6,676 nucleotides of DNA from Bacillota bacterium (lineage in GTDB: Bacteria; Bacillota; Clostridia; Christensenellales; Borkfalkiaceae): NCBI GenBank assembly GCA_021768985.1, contig JAETTR010000069.1, positions 1-6,676 of the forward strand, read 5' to 3'. Position numbers and translations under genes: made by a program. A model generated the notes under the pieces. The model made no database searches, had not been told where the DNA came from, and saw nothing but the letters and a program-made list of their open reading frames with translations. Below are positions 1-6,676 of the stretch, piece by piece. The first letter of the stretch is position 1, and the number at the start of each line of letters is the position of its first letter.

Positions 1-893
1 ATAATTTGTGCGGCTGGGCACTCGCAAGTATACCGCTCATCGGTTTTACGGTGTTCATGTTTGTGCCCATTCTTTTTAGCGTGGCAATGAGCTTTAATAC
101 CTTTAAGCCCAACAGCTACGAGCTTTCGACGATGACCTGGGCGGGTTTTAAGAATTTCGGCTATATTTTTAAGGACGCTAAGCTGTGGTTGGCTTTGGGA
201 AATACGCTGATTTACTGTCTTTCCATTCCGTTCGAGATGTTTTTCGGGTTGCTGTTCGCCTATCTTCTTCGGAAAAAGTTTTTCGGCAGACGGTTTTTTC
301 GCATCGTGTTCTTCCTTCCGCACATCTGCTCGTTGGTTGCGCTTTCGTTTGCCTGGAAATATATTTACAATCCGCAGGAATTCGGTATTTTAAATCAGAT
401 GTTTGCGTCTCTCGGACTTCCACAGCAGGGCTGGCTTACGGATAAAAACTTGTTTAAGTTGTGTATCATCATTATGACGGTTTGGAGCGTATTCGGGGTC
501 AACGTGCTTTTATATACCGCTGCGCTTAATTCGATTACGCCTACGGTGTTCGAGGCAGCCGAGCTCGACGGCGCCAATTCATTCGATAAATTTTTTCGTA
601 TCGTTGTGCCGCTCGTAACGCCGACTTCCTTCTATATTCTGCTCACTGCGCTGATCGGCGGCTTACAGTCTTATCAGCGCGCCGACACGATGAACATGGA
701 TCCGTATTTGATGGGTCCCGATGATTCGGGATTGACCTTGGTGGGATATATGCTCCGTGCAAAGGATTACCCCGTGCAGTACGGAGGCTTGGGCGTCGCC
801 GCGGCGTCGTCGCTGTTTATTGCGGTAATTATCGGTTTGTTCACGTTCCTCAACAAGACGATCAGCAAAAGGTGGGTGAGCTATAATGACTAA
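1..893 (+). CDS. Sugar ABC transporter permease, MalF/UgpA type (5' partial)
   Basis: Inner-membrane subunit of a binding-protein-dependent carbohydrate importer (CUT1 class), which pairs with the next gene to form the translocation pore. Hydrophobic segments lie at about residues 7-29, 65-89, 98-118, 150-172, 200-220 and 262-282, counting from the TTG codon at 6. The cytoplasmic EAA loop that docks on the ATPase is clear: EAAELDGA at 183-190, followed by the I-V-x-P-L stretch near 199-203. The frame is open to the left edge with no stop, and the only start candidate is the TTG at 6, which falls just before the first membrane segment and has no ribosome site inside the window. I therefore treat the gene as missing a short, probably charged, N-terminal tail; 295 visible residues is close to the family's usual 290-310. 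Its last 8 bases overlap the partner permease. The substrate is not readable from the sequence; a glycan-derived oligosaccharide is inferred from the neighbours. Confidence 0.93.
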   Translation, partial: NLCGWALASIPLIGFTVFMFVPILFSVAMSFNTFKPNSYELSTMTWAGFKNFGYIFKDAKLWLALGNTLIYCLSIPFEMFFGLLFAYLLRKKFFGRRFFRIVFFLPHICSLVALSFAWKYIYNPQEFGILNQMFASLGLPQQGWLTDKNLFKLCIIIMTVWSVFGVNVLLYTAALNSITPTVFEAAELDGANSFDKFFRIVVPLVTPTSFYILLTALIGGLQSYQRADTMNMDPYLMGPDDSGLTLVGYMLRAKDYPVQYGGLGVAAASSLFIAVIIGLFTFLNKTISKRWVSYND

Positions 894-1761
894 CGCAAAG
901 AAAAGCAAAATAAAAAACACCGTTTCAACGGTATGCGCGAGATTGGTCTTGATACTGTTTGCCGTTCTCATTTTGGTTCCGTTTTGGATCATTTTGGTTA
1001 ATAGCGTAAAAACGCCTGCGGAAATTCTCAGCGCGAAATTCACATGGCTTCCGCAGGAAGGGTGGGATTTTTCATCTTATTCTTCGGCATTCGACTTGTC
1101 TCTTTCAAAATATACCGCCAATATCTTTGTCGGATTAAAGAACACGATGCTTTTTACGTTGCCGCCCGTTGTCATCGGCGTATTGGCGTCTTCTCTCAGC
1201 GCGTATGCGTTTGCGAAAATTCAGTTTCAAGGGAAGGAGATACTTTTCACGGTCATGCTGTTAACTATGGCGGTTCCCGCTACCGTGGCGTTTATTCCGC
1301 AGTACTTTTTGTACGGCGCGATCGATTGGCTCGGAACGCCGTTGCCCCTGTTGATTCCCGGAATGATCGGTAGCGTCGGGGTAGTGTTTTTTCTCCGTCA
1401 GTATATGCGCGGGATACCCAACGAAATCTGCGAGGCGGCAAGAGTGGATGGACTCGGCGGAGTAGGGATATTTTTCCGAATGATTTTGCCGATGAGCACG
1501 CCCGGGATCATCGCACAGTTGATTTTAACGTTTATTACGGCGTACAACGACTATATGAAGCCGATGCTGTTTCTTTCCGGACGTCCCGATTTATATACGA
1601 TGCAGCTCGTATTGCGAAATTTGGGCTCGGGAAGAAATGATATGGCGATCCAGAATACGATGGCGAACGCTGTCATCGCGCTCATTCCGTTGCTCTTGCT
1701 TTATGGAATTTTCAATAATTTTATCGTAAATAATATCGCCGTCTCGTCGGTAAAGGGGTAA
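886..1761 (+). CDS. Sugar ABC transporter permease, MalG/UgpE type
   Basis: Second membrane subunit of the same carbohydrate importer. The 291-residue length is close to the family's norm. A basic N-terminus (KKSKIK) precedes the first membrane segment at about 18-40; others lie near 86-111, 119-141, 149-170, 205-221 and 260-282. The EAA loop reads EAARVDGLGG at 183-192 with the trailing I-L-P at 200-202, as in MalG-like proteins. The ATG at 886 is preceded by a good Shine-Dalgarno site, AAGGTGG at 869-875, inside the end of the first permease. With the 8 bp overlap this fixes the start and suggests translational coupling, giving equal amounts of the two subunits. No nucleotide-binding subunit follows, so the pair probably borrows a shared MsmK-like ATPase encoded elsewhere (inference from how this transporter class usually works). 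Confidence 0.95.
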   Translation: MTNAKKSKIKNTVSTVCARLVLILFAVLILVPFWIILVNSVKTPAEILSAKFTWLPQEGWDFSSYSSAFDLSLSKYTANIFVGLKNTMLFTLPPVVIGVLASSLSAYAFAKIQFQGKEILFTVMLLTMAVPATVAFIPQYFLYGAIDWLGTPLPLLIPGMIGSVGVVFFLRQYMRGIPNEICEAARVDGLGGVGIFFRMILPMSTPGIIAQLILTFITAYNDYMKPMLFLSGRPDLYTMQLVLRNLGSGRNDMAIQNTMANAVIALIPLLLLYGIFNNFIVNNIAVSSVKG

Positions 1762-1767
1762 GAAAAT

Positions 1768-3507
1768 ATGAAAAAAATCAAGACAGTCTTTTGTTCCGCA
1801 GTCGCGTGTTTGTTGGTGTCCGTCTCGTTCGTCGGGTGCGGAGAGACGACTTACGGGGAGTTTTCCTACGACGACGGCATTGCGGCGGACGGAGAAAATT
1901 ACAACACGAAGGAATTTTACCGCAACGAACTCGAAGTGGATTTCTACGCCGATCCGGGTGCGATCTACGTCACCGAGGGCGAGGATAAGGGCTGGTTTTT
2001 TACTTACGGCACGACGGGCAACGGCGGAGGATTTGCAATCTACCGCAGTAAGGATTTTTCAAGTTGGGAATCCGTCGGATTCGCCGACGTCAAGCCCGAA
2101 GGCACTTGGGTAAGTTACGACGCCTGGGCGCCCGAAGTAATCTACATGAACGGAAAGTATTATATGTACTTTTCGGCGTCCGCAAAGAACAATTCCAAAT
2201 ATGCGGGTCATTATCTCGGGCTCGCCGTTTCCGACAGTCCGCGCGGACCTTTTGAACTGTACGAATCGGAGACGAAGAACGCCTACGGCGAAACGATTAC
2301 AAAATCCGCTCCGCCCATCGTGTTCCAAAATCACTTCGACGAAATGCGTGCTTCGGGATGGGCGATCCCGACGGGCGCAAGAAGTTTCAGTTCCATCGAC
2401 GCGTCGCCTTTTTTAGACGCAAACGGGGACTTGTATTTGTATTTCGTACCCGATAATGACAACAATCCGTTAACGGAAAAGAATATGATTTGCGGCATGA
2501 AAATGCTCGATCCCGCCACGCCCGATTATACGACGGTTACGCCGCTCGTCGCTTCCTTGTACGATACGATCGAGAAGGTTGACGGACAGTGGACGGGCGT
2601 CGGGGATACGGGGATAGACGTTATCAACGAAGGACCGTTCATGATGCAGCACACGACGCTGCGCTCCGACGGCACGACAAAGACCAAGTACTACCTTACC
2701 TATTCAGACGGCGAAGCCGGATATAAAAATCCATTCTACCGCGTGTTTACGGCGACCTCGGATATGCCGCTCGGGAAATTCGAAAAGGATAAAGCGACGC
2801 CTACGCACGGCATTGCAAGCGGATTCAAACATATGTCGGGTACGGCGCACCACTCCATCGTGAATGCGGGCGACGAAATGTTCATCTTTTACCACGCGCA
2901 CGTAAAGCGCAATTTGGGCGATACGAATCCGCGCGCATTGGCGGTTGACCGTATGGCGTGGCGGTACGATGAAACGCTCGGCTACGACAAGCTGTATTCG
3001 AACGGTCCGACGTATTCGCTGTGTCCCGTGCCCAACGTTACGTCCGGCAGAACGAATTTGGCGACGCACGCGGTTTTTCGTGCGACGAATGCCGGGAGCG
3101 GGATGTCGACGGATCTTCTGCGCGACGGTGTGATTCCGATCCACGACCACAGCGATGCGCTCGAATTTCGGGTAAACGGCAGTACGACGATTGAAATTAT
3201 ATTAAAAAAAGAATCGGACGTTTCCGCGATGTTTATTTACAACAGTTATTTGTTTGATAACGCTTTCGGAAAAATTGATAAAATAACGTTGGAGGGCGGC
3301 GGAAAAACATATATCATTAACGATTTGCGTTTTAATCCCGCTTATTACGACGTGCAGGCGAAATATATAAGACCGGGCGCGGCGGCGGTGGCGTCATTCA
3401 AAGAGCCCCTCAAAGTTTCGAAAATCACGATTGGAATCGGCACGAAACTTGCGGGTTCGGGTGTTATCGGCGTGGGCGATATAGCAATCATGGGGGTGCA
3501 GAAATGA
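1768..3507 (+). CDS. Lipoprotein glycoside hydrolase, family GH43, with C-terminal beta-sandwich domain
   Basis: Predicted surface-anchored enzyme that removes arabinofuranosyl or xylosyl units from plant polysaccharide or oligosaccharide; GH43 members are alpha-L-arabinofuranosidases, beta-xylosidases or arabinanases, and the sequence does not decide which. A lysine-start signal peptide ends in a lipobox-like FVGC with the lipidated Cys at 24 (Phe at -3 is slightly off consensus). The five-bladed propeller landmarks are present: YADPGAIY with general base Asp62, WAPEV at 120-124 followed by NGKYYMYFS, SSIDASPF with pKa-modulating Asp211, NEGPF with general acid Glu288, and GTAHHS with the conserved His at 361. 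The catalytic domain ends near 425 (GPTYSL at 413-418). Residues about 427-579 look like a discoidin/F5-8C-type galactose-binding fold (NLATH opening, LLRDG), possibly glycan-binding. AAAGGGG at 1752-1758 precedes the ATG, 6 bp after the permease stop, so the gene is in the transporter operon. Confidence 0.9.
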   Translation: MKKIKTVFCSAVACLLVSVSFVGCGETTYGEFSYDDGIAADGENYNTKEFYRNELEVDFYADPGAIYVTEGEDKGWFFTYGTTGNGGGFAIYRSKDFSSWESVGFADVKPEGTWVSYDAWAPEVIYMNGKYYMYFSASAKNNSKYAGHYLGLAVSDSPRGPFELYESETKNAYGETITKSAPPIVFQNHFDEMRASGWAIPTGARSFSSIDASPFLDANGDLYLYFVPDNDNNPLTEKNMICGMKMLDPATPDYTTVTPLVASLYDTIEKVDGQWTGVGDTGIDVINEGPFMMQHTTLRSDGTTKTKYYLTYSDGEAGYKNPFYRVFTATSDMPLGKFEKDKATPTHGIASGFKHMSGTAHHSIVNAGDEMFIFYHAHVKRNLGDTNPRALAVDRMAWRYDETLGYDKLYSNGPTYSLCPVPNVTSGRTNLATHAVFRATNAGSGMSTDLLRDGVIPIHDHSDALEFRVNGSTTIEIILKKESDVSAMFIYNSYLFDNAFGKIDKITLEGGGKTYIINDLRFNPAYYDVQAKYIRPGAAAVASFKEPLKVSKITIGIGTKLAGSGVIGVGDIAIMGVQK

Positions 3508-6368
3508 CGGGTAAAACGAAAAGATTATTGATAACTTCTCTTGCGCTCGGCGCGCTTGCGCTGTCCGCGGCGGGACTGAGCGCGTGCGGGGATAAGACGG
3601 ACGAGAATACGCTCGTCGGCAAGTTGGAGCGAAAGACCTACGACCGCGTCGTCTATACTTCGGAGACGTACCGCGAAAAACTCGTTACCGAAAAATATAA
3701 GACGACGGGCGAGGGCGTGAACGTGGACGGCGTCCTCGACGAGGAAATCTGGCAGAATAATTACCCGCTTTCCTATTCGATGGGCGGCGTGGAATCCAAA
3801 CTTTATACCGCGTTCGGCGAGGACGGGTTGTATCTTGCGACACGCATGAATATGAAGGCGTATTACCGCGTGACGCGCGCGGCGGACAGCAACGGCGGCG
3901 GCAACTTTTTTATCGCGCCCGCCGAAAAAACTTCGCGCGACGACAAGGCGATTCAGATCATCTATACGGCGCGCGGGTACGTGATGACTTCGCGCGGAAA
4001 CTCCACGGGATTCGAGACCTGGTACGTCAATACTTATGTAAAAACTTACGTGGACGGAGGCTGGATCGAGGAGGGAGACGGCAGTTTGCAAAACAGCGGC
4101 GGCTTGGTTTCGGGCGGCGATTACGTCAACGCGGAGTGCTTTCTTCCCTGGGCGGAACTCGGTTTAGAGGAAAAACCCGCCAAGGTCAAGATCATGCCGC
4201 AGACCAACTACAACAACAATTCGACGGGTTACCGTATCTTTGCGGGGCGTCCAGCAGGGGCGTACAACAATCCCCTCGATTGGTTCGTGTTCGACGAGAA
4301 GGGATACATTCAGAACGACGAGCGTCTTAAAACAGAAAATCCCCAAACGGAAATTGCCGTGGGACACGGCTATAACAATCTTTCCAAGACGGCGGCGTGG
4401 GATTTCGGCACGGTCGGCGATGGCATTGTCAAGAGCGGAAATATGCAACAGTCGCAATTCGCCTATTTCAAGGATATTTACGCGGAAAATTGGATGATCG
4501 AAGCGAACGTGAGATACGAAAGTTCTACGAGCGGAAGTATTCATTCGGTGGGACTGTGCGCCGAGACGCCGACGACGCCGTCCGTCCGCACGCGCACGCC
4601 CGTCTCTTTCAATCTTCCCTGCTCCGACGCATTAAAGGGGAAAGCGCGCTGGACGACGTATTCCGATACCGCCCAAACGCACGAGGGCTTGGCGGATGTC
4701 GGTTCCGCTTTTGACGTCATGACGGAGTTCGTCAATTTGAAACTCATTAAAACGGGGAGCGTGTTCTCCGCTTTCGTCAATGATACCTTTTTCGCGTCGC
4801 GGCAGTTCGACGCGTATGCGGGCGAAGCGGCGCCGGGCATCGTTGCGGCAGGTGTTATCGCGGAGTTCAAGGATATGCGCGCCGTGACCGACGAAGAGGA
4901 AATCAACGAATATCTTTCAAGCATGAATCTCGAAACGGTCTATCTCAACAGCAACGACGGCGGCGTTTTGTCGCTGACTTGCGGGGATACCGTATATAAG
5001 AACAAGATCGCGCTCGTGCAACGGGGGAGCGAAGTCGTCTTGCAGGTGAAGCCGACGGTGCTTGCGAACGTCGTCTATCTCGTGAAAACGTTTACGGTGA
5101 ACGGTGCGGATAAGTCGGCGGAACTTGTGGGCGGCAAATACTTCATGACGGTGGAAGATACCGTAAACGTGACCGTGGAATACGTCCGCGCTGCAAACGG
5201 CGTTCAGCTGACAGGTTCGATTCGCGGCAACGCTATCGCGGCGGCGGACGCCAAGGTGAAGTTTACAGAACTCGCTTCTCCCGCCGATTCAAGCGGGCGC
5301 ATCGAATACGAATTTACCAATGTGCAACAGGTATCGGAGGGCGAAGCGTTCTATTCGTTCCGAATCGCCGACGGATTGTATCGGCTGTGGCTCGAATACG
5401 GCGGCGGCAAGACGGGGGAATGTGTCATAAGAGTATCGGAAGGTAAAATCGAACTTCTTGACGAGAGCGGAAACGTGTCGCGGGAGATTACAAGTCTCGA
5501 CTTTGATGCGACGGAACGACCGAAAACGCTTGTCCGCAACATAACGGCTTGGCTCGGATATCCTACAATCCCGCTGCCCGCATCGTGTTTCCGCGTGGGG
5601 GAAACGGTTACTTGGGACGGGGAAAACGCACAGATTGCCACGTTCGACCGAGCGAATCGCACGCTGACGCCGATAGCGGCGGGTTCGTTTACGCTGACTG
5701 CGTCGACCGACGGCTATTCCGAAATTTACAACGTCACCGTGAAAGCAGTCGATAAATCGGGCAATAAGTGGCAGTTGGATGCGGGTAGGACGGCGTACGC
5801 TGAACAGTTGAAAGCAAAGTGGGCTACGGACGGAAACGCTGATAAAACGACGCTCTTTATCGGAGATTCTTTCTTCGACGTGCGGAATTTTTGGACGAAT
5901 TTCTACACGACTTATGCTGATACCGACGCCCTTTGCGCAGGGATCGGCAGTACGACGACGTATGATTGGGAGCAATATGCCGAAACCTTCTTGCAATATA
6001 CCGCGCCGAAAAATATCGTCGTACACCTCGGCACTAACAATATATACAGCGACGGCGACGACTTGCAGACGGCAACAGAGAATTTGCAACGGTTGTTTAT
6101 GCTCGTGCATGACAAATTGCCGAGCGCGAAAATCTATTATTTTGCGATTACGCAAAGAAGCAATACGGCGCACGAAACGACAGTCAGTCAAACGAACGCC
6201 GCCATGAAACAGTGGTGCGCGGGATATGATTGGATTACATTCCTCGATACCGAACAGGCGTTGACGAAAGATATGCTCAAAGACGGTATACACCCGCAGT
6301 TGCAGTATTACAGCGTGTTTACCGACGCGCTGAAAGATAGCGACATCGATATGCAGGCGAAAGCATGA
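3504..6368 (+). CDS. Multidomain lipoprotein with CBM9-like domain and C-terminal SGNH/GDSL esterase
   Basis: Predicted membrane-anchored carbohydrate esterase of 954 residues. The signal peptide ends in a good lipobox, LSAC, Cys28. Regions in order: about 62-270, a DOMON/CBM9-like sugar-binding domain (VDGVLDEEIW at 74-83, FLPWAELGL at 213-221); about 295-465, a concanavalin/LamG-like beta-sandwich; about 478-562, resembling an InlB-type B-repeat (FTVNG at 530-534); about 565-650, a possible carboxypeptidase-regulatory-like beta fold; about 672-748, an Ig-like (Big2-type) module with VTWDGENAQIATF; and 780-946, an SGNH hydrolase. The last has GDS at 787-789 with nucleophile Ser789, GIGSTT at 813-818, GTNN with Asn845, and DGIH with Asp927 and His930, so the triad is complete. 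Deacetylation of xylan or pectin is the likely job, but the substrate is inferred. The ATG overlaps the GH43 stop in an ATGA, with GGGGGTG at 3492-3498 as ribosome site, pointing to translational coupling. The binding modules are tentative; the esterase domain is firm. Confidence 0.87.
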   Translation: MTGKTKRLLITSLALGALALSAAGLSACGDKTDENTLVGKLERKTYDRVVYTSETYREKLVTEKYKTTGEGVNVDGVLDEEIWQNNYPLSYSMGGVESKLYTAFGEDGLYLATRMNMKAYYRVTRAADSNGGGNFFIAPAEKTSRDDKAIQIIYTARGYVMTSRGNSTGFETWYVNTYVKTYVDGGWIEEGDGSLQNSGGLVSGGDYVNAECFLPWAELGLEEKPAKVKIMPQTNYNNNSTGYRIFAGRPAGAYNNPLDWFVFDEKGYIQNDERLKTENPQTEIAVGHGYNNLSKTAAWDFGTVGDGIVKSGNMQQSQFAYFKDIYAENWMIEANVRYESSTSGSIHSVGLCAETPTTPSVRTRTPVSFNLPCSDALKGKARWTTYSDTAQTHEGLADVGSAFDVMTEFVNLKLIKTGSVFSAFVNDTFFASRQFDAYAGEAAPGIVAAGVIAEFKDMRAVTDEEEINEYLSSMNLETVYLNSNDGGVLSLTCGDTVYKNKIALVQRGSEVVLQVKPTVLANVVYLVKTFTVNGADKSAELVGGKYFMTVEDTVNVTVEYVRAANGVQLTGSIRGNAIAAADAKVKFTELASPADSSGRIEYEFTNVQQVSEGEAFYSFRIADGLYRLWLEYGGGKTGECVIRVSEGKIELLDESGNVSREITSLDFDATERPKTLVRNITAWLGYPTIPLPASCFRVGETVTWDGENAQIATFDRANRTLTPIAAGSFTLTASTDGYSEIYNVTVKAVDKSGNKWQLDAGRTAYAEQLKAKWATDGNADKTTLFIGDSFFDVRNFWTNFYTTYADTDALCAGIGSTTTYDWEQYAETFLQYTAPKNIVVHLGTNNIYSDGDDLQTATENLQRLFMLVHDKLPSAKIYYFAITQRSNTAHETTVSQTNAAMKQWCAGYDWITFLDTEQALTKDMLKDGIHPQLQYYSVFTDALKDSDIDMQAKA

Positions 6369-6376
6369 AAAGCATG
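6361..6376 (+). repeat. Direct repeat AAGCATG, 9-base period
   Basis: AAGCATG occurs at 6361-6367 and again at 6370-6376. Each copy contains an ATG in the same frame (6365 and 6374), so the esterase remnant has two possible starts. The second gives MDLFLIGGQSN, closer to how the family usually begins; the first creates the 4 bp overlap with the upstream stop. A small duplication that produced the overlap is one reading. Confidence 0.55.
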
Positions 6377-6475
6377 GATCTGTTTTTAATCGGCGGGCAG
6401 TCCAATGCAGTGCAGATGCGCGAACTCGGAAAGCGTTTCGCAGACGTCGTGATAAACAACGTGCTGAAAGTATAA
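6365..6475 (+). pseudogene. Collapsed remnant of a second SGNH (sialate/xylan O-acetylesterase-type) gene
   Basis: A 36-codon open frame starts in an ATGA overlap with the esterase stop and ends in TAA at 6473-6475. Its first half, MDLFLIGGQSNA (residues 4-15), matches the block I signature of SASA/CE6-type acetylesterases, where GQSN carries the catalytic serine. Its second half, MRELGKRFADVV (18-29), resembles the C-terminal helix that closes such domains after the D-x-x-H motif. Everything between, normally some 200 or more residues including the oxyanion and Asp/His blocks, is absent, so it cannot be an active esterase. The frame is intact across the join and a tandem TGCAG lies at the junction. 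The best explanation is an internal deletion, in the genome or in the assembly. A genuine small protein is possible but less likely. The only ribosome site candidate is the weak CAGGCGA at 6354-6360. Confidence 0.6.
6406..6415 (+). repeat. Tandem TGCAG pair at the inferred deletion junction
   Basis: Two adjacent copies of TGCAG sit exactly where the N-terminal GQSN motif stops resembling the esterase family and the C-terminal helix begins. Short homology of this kind is what slippage or microhomology-mediated deletion can leave. Five bases is short enough to occur by chance. Confidence 0.4.
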
Positions 6476-6491
6476 ACGTAATAAAAGGAAT

Positions 6492-6497
6492 AAGGGG
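6492..6497 (+). promoter_or_regulatory. Ribosome binding site for the last lipoprotein
   Basis: AAGGGG lies 6 bases before the ATG at 6504, with a further AAAAGGA at 6483-6489. It supports that ATG as the start. The 28 bp gap around it (6476-6503) holds no hairpin or clear promoter, so the lipoprotein is probably on the same transcript. Confidence 0.75.
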
Positions 6498-6503
6498 TAA
6501 AAA

Positions 6504-6676
6504 ATGAAGAAAAGAAGTGTTTTAAAGGGATCGGCGGTCATGGTTTCTCTATTTGCGGCGGCGCTTGGGTTTGCTGCCTGCGGCGGGGAAAGCGCTTCGC
6601 AAAGGGTAGTCGATGCAATTAACGCTCTTCCTGCGGGAACAGAACTCTCGATCGGCGACAGGAGCACGGTCGAAGA
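6504..6676 (+). CDS. Lipoprotein of unknown function (3' partial)
   Basis: Only the first 57 codons are in the window. They begin MKKRSVLKGS, continue with a hydrophobic stretch at about 10-23, and end the signal peptide in FAAC with the lipidated Cys at 26, followed by GGES, so the product is exported and membrane-anchored. After the cleavage site, VVDAINALP at about 33-41 followed by an acidic or helical stretch resembles the start of the small helical repeats seen in many clostridial surface proteins. That match is weak, and a solute-binding protein or another glycan-active enzyme cannot be excluded. It follows the esterase remnant by 28 bp and has its own strong ribosome site, so it probably belongs to the same operon. 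Function is not recognised from this fragment. Confidence 0.8.
   Translation, partial: MKKRSVLKGSAVMVSLFAAALGFAACGGESASQRVVDAINALPAGTELSIGDRSTVE

Noticed and set aside
2704..3150. Antisense open frame of 148 codons opposite the GH43 gene
   Set aside because: It is very Arg- and Val-rich, opposes conserved catalytic-domain residues and has no independent start signal.
3525..4091. Antisense open frame of 188 codons opposite the start of the large esterase
   Set aside because: It is a shadow of the CBM9-like coding region, with low-complexity Arg/Val/His composition and no domain.
5289..6293. Long antisense open frame of 334 codons opposite the SGNH region
   Set aside because: It lies wholly within a well-supported gene, its translation is Arg/Ile/Val-rich without any recognisable motif, and it has no convincing ribosome site. 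It is explained by the codon bias of the sense gene.
6476..6503. Possible terminator or promoter in the only intergenic gap near the right end
   Set aside because: The 28 bases are A/G-rich with no inverted repeat or T-run and no -10/-35 pair; they look like a leader with a ribosome site only.
6386..6667. Antisense open frame of 93 codons across the right-hand junction
   Set aside because: It spans the esterase remnant and a lipoprotein signal peptide on the other strand; its hydrophobic stretch is composition-driven and no motif is visible.
1..6676. CRISPR arrays, insertion sequences, tRNA or other RNA genes
   Set aside because: No regularly spaced repeats, transposase motifs, terminal inverted repeats or tRNA-like folds were seen; the window is almost entirely protein-coding.

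Overview
The window reads as one tightly packed, rightward operon from a bacterium that feeds on plant or other complex polysaccharides. Everything credible is on the + strand. Purine-rich Shine-Dalgarno sites, lipoprotein signal peptides, a two-permease sugar ABC importer and membrane-anchored glycan-active enzymes suggest a Bacillota (Clostridia-like) organism, possibly an uncultured gut lineage. A spirochaete or related group cannot be excluded, because no marker gene is present.

Layout: (1) 1-893, a MalF/UgpA-type sugar permease whose extreme 5' end lies off the left edge. (2) 886-1761, a MalG/UgpE-type partner permease, overlapping the first by 8 bp. (3) 1768-3507, a lipoprotein glycoside hydrolase of family GH43 with a C-terminal beta-sandwich domain. 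(4) 3504-6368, a 954-residue lipoprotein with an N-terminal CBM9-like domain, a concanavalin-like region, an InlB-repeat-like module, an Ig-like module and a C-terminal SGNH/GDSL esterase domain. (5) 6365-6475, a 36-codon remnant that seems to join the first few and last few residues of a second SGNH esterase of the sialate/xylan O-acetylesterase type. (6) 6504 to the right edge, the start of another lipoprotein. Junctions are overlaps of 8, 4 and 4 bp or gaps of 6 and 28 bp, so there is no room for an internal promoter or a rho-independent terminator, and no gene-free stretch exceeds about 30 bp.

Inferred working model: the lipoprotein enzymes sit on the outer face of the cytoplasmic membrane. 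The SGNH enzyme removes ester (probably acetyl) groups and holds glycan through its binding domains, GH43 trims arabinofuranosyl or xylosyl units, and the permease pair imports the products. The solute-binding protein is expected upstream of the left edge or in the next genes. No ATPase is encoded here, which is common for this importer class because one MsmK-type ATPase often serves several systems. The window does not show the actual substrate. The most unusual points are the collapsed second esterase and the domain make-up of the large lipoprotein esterase.
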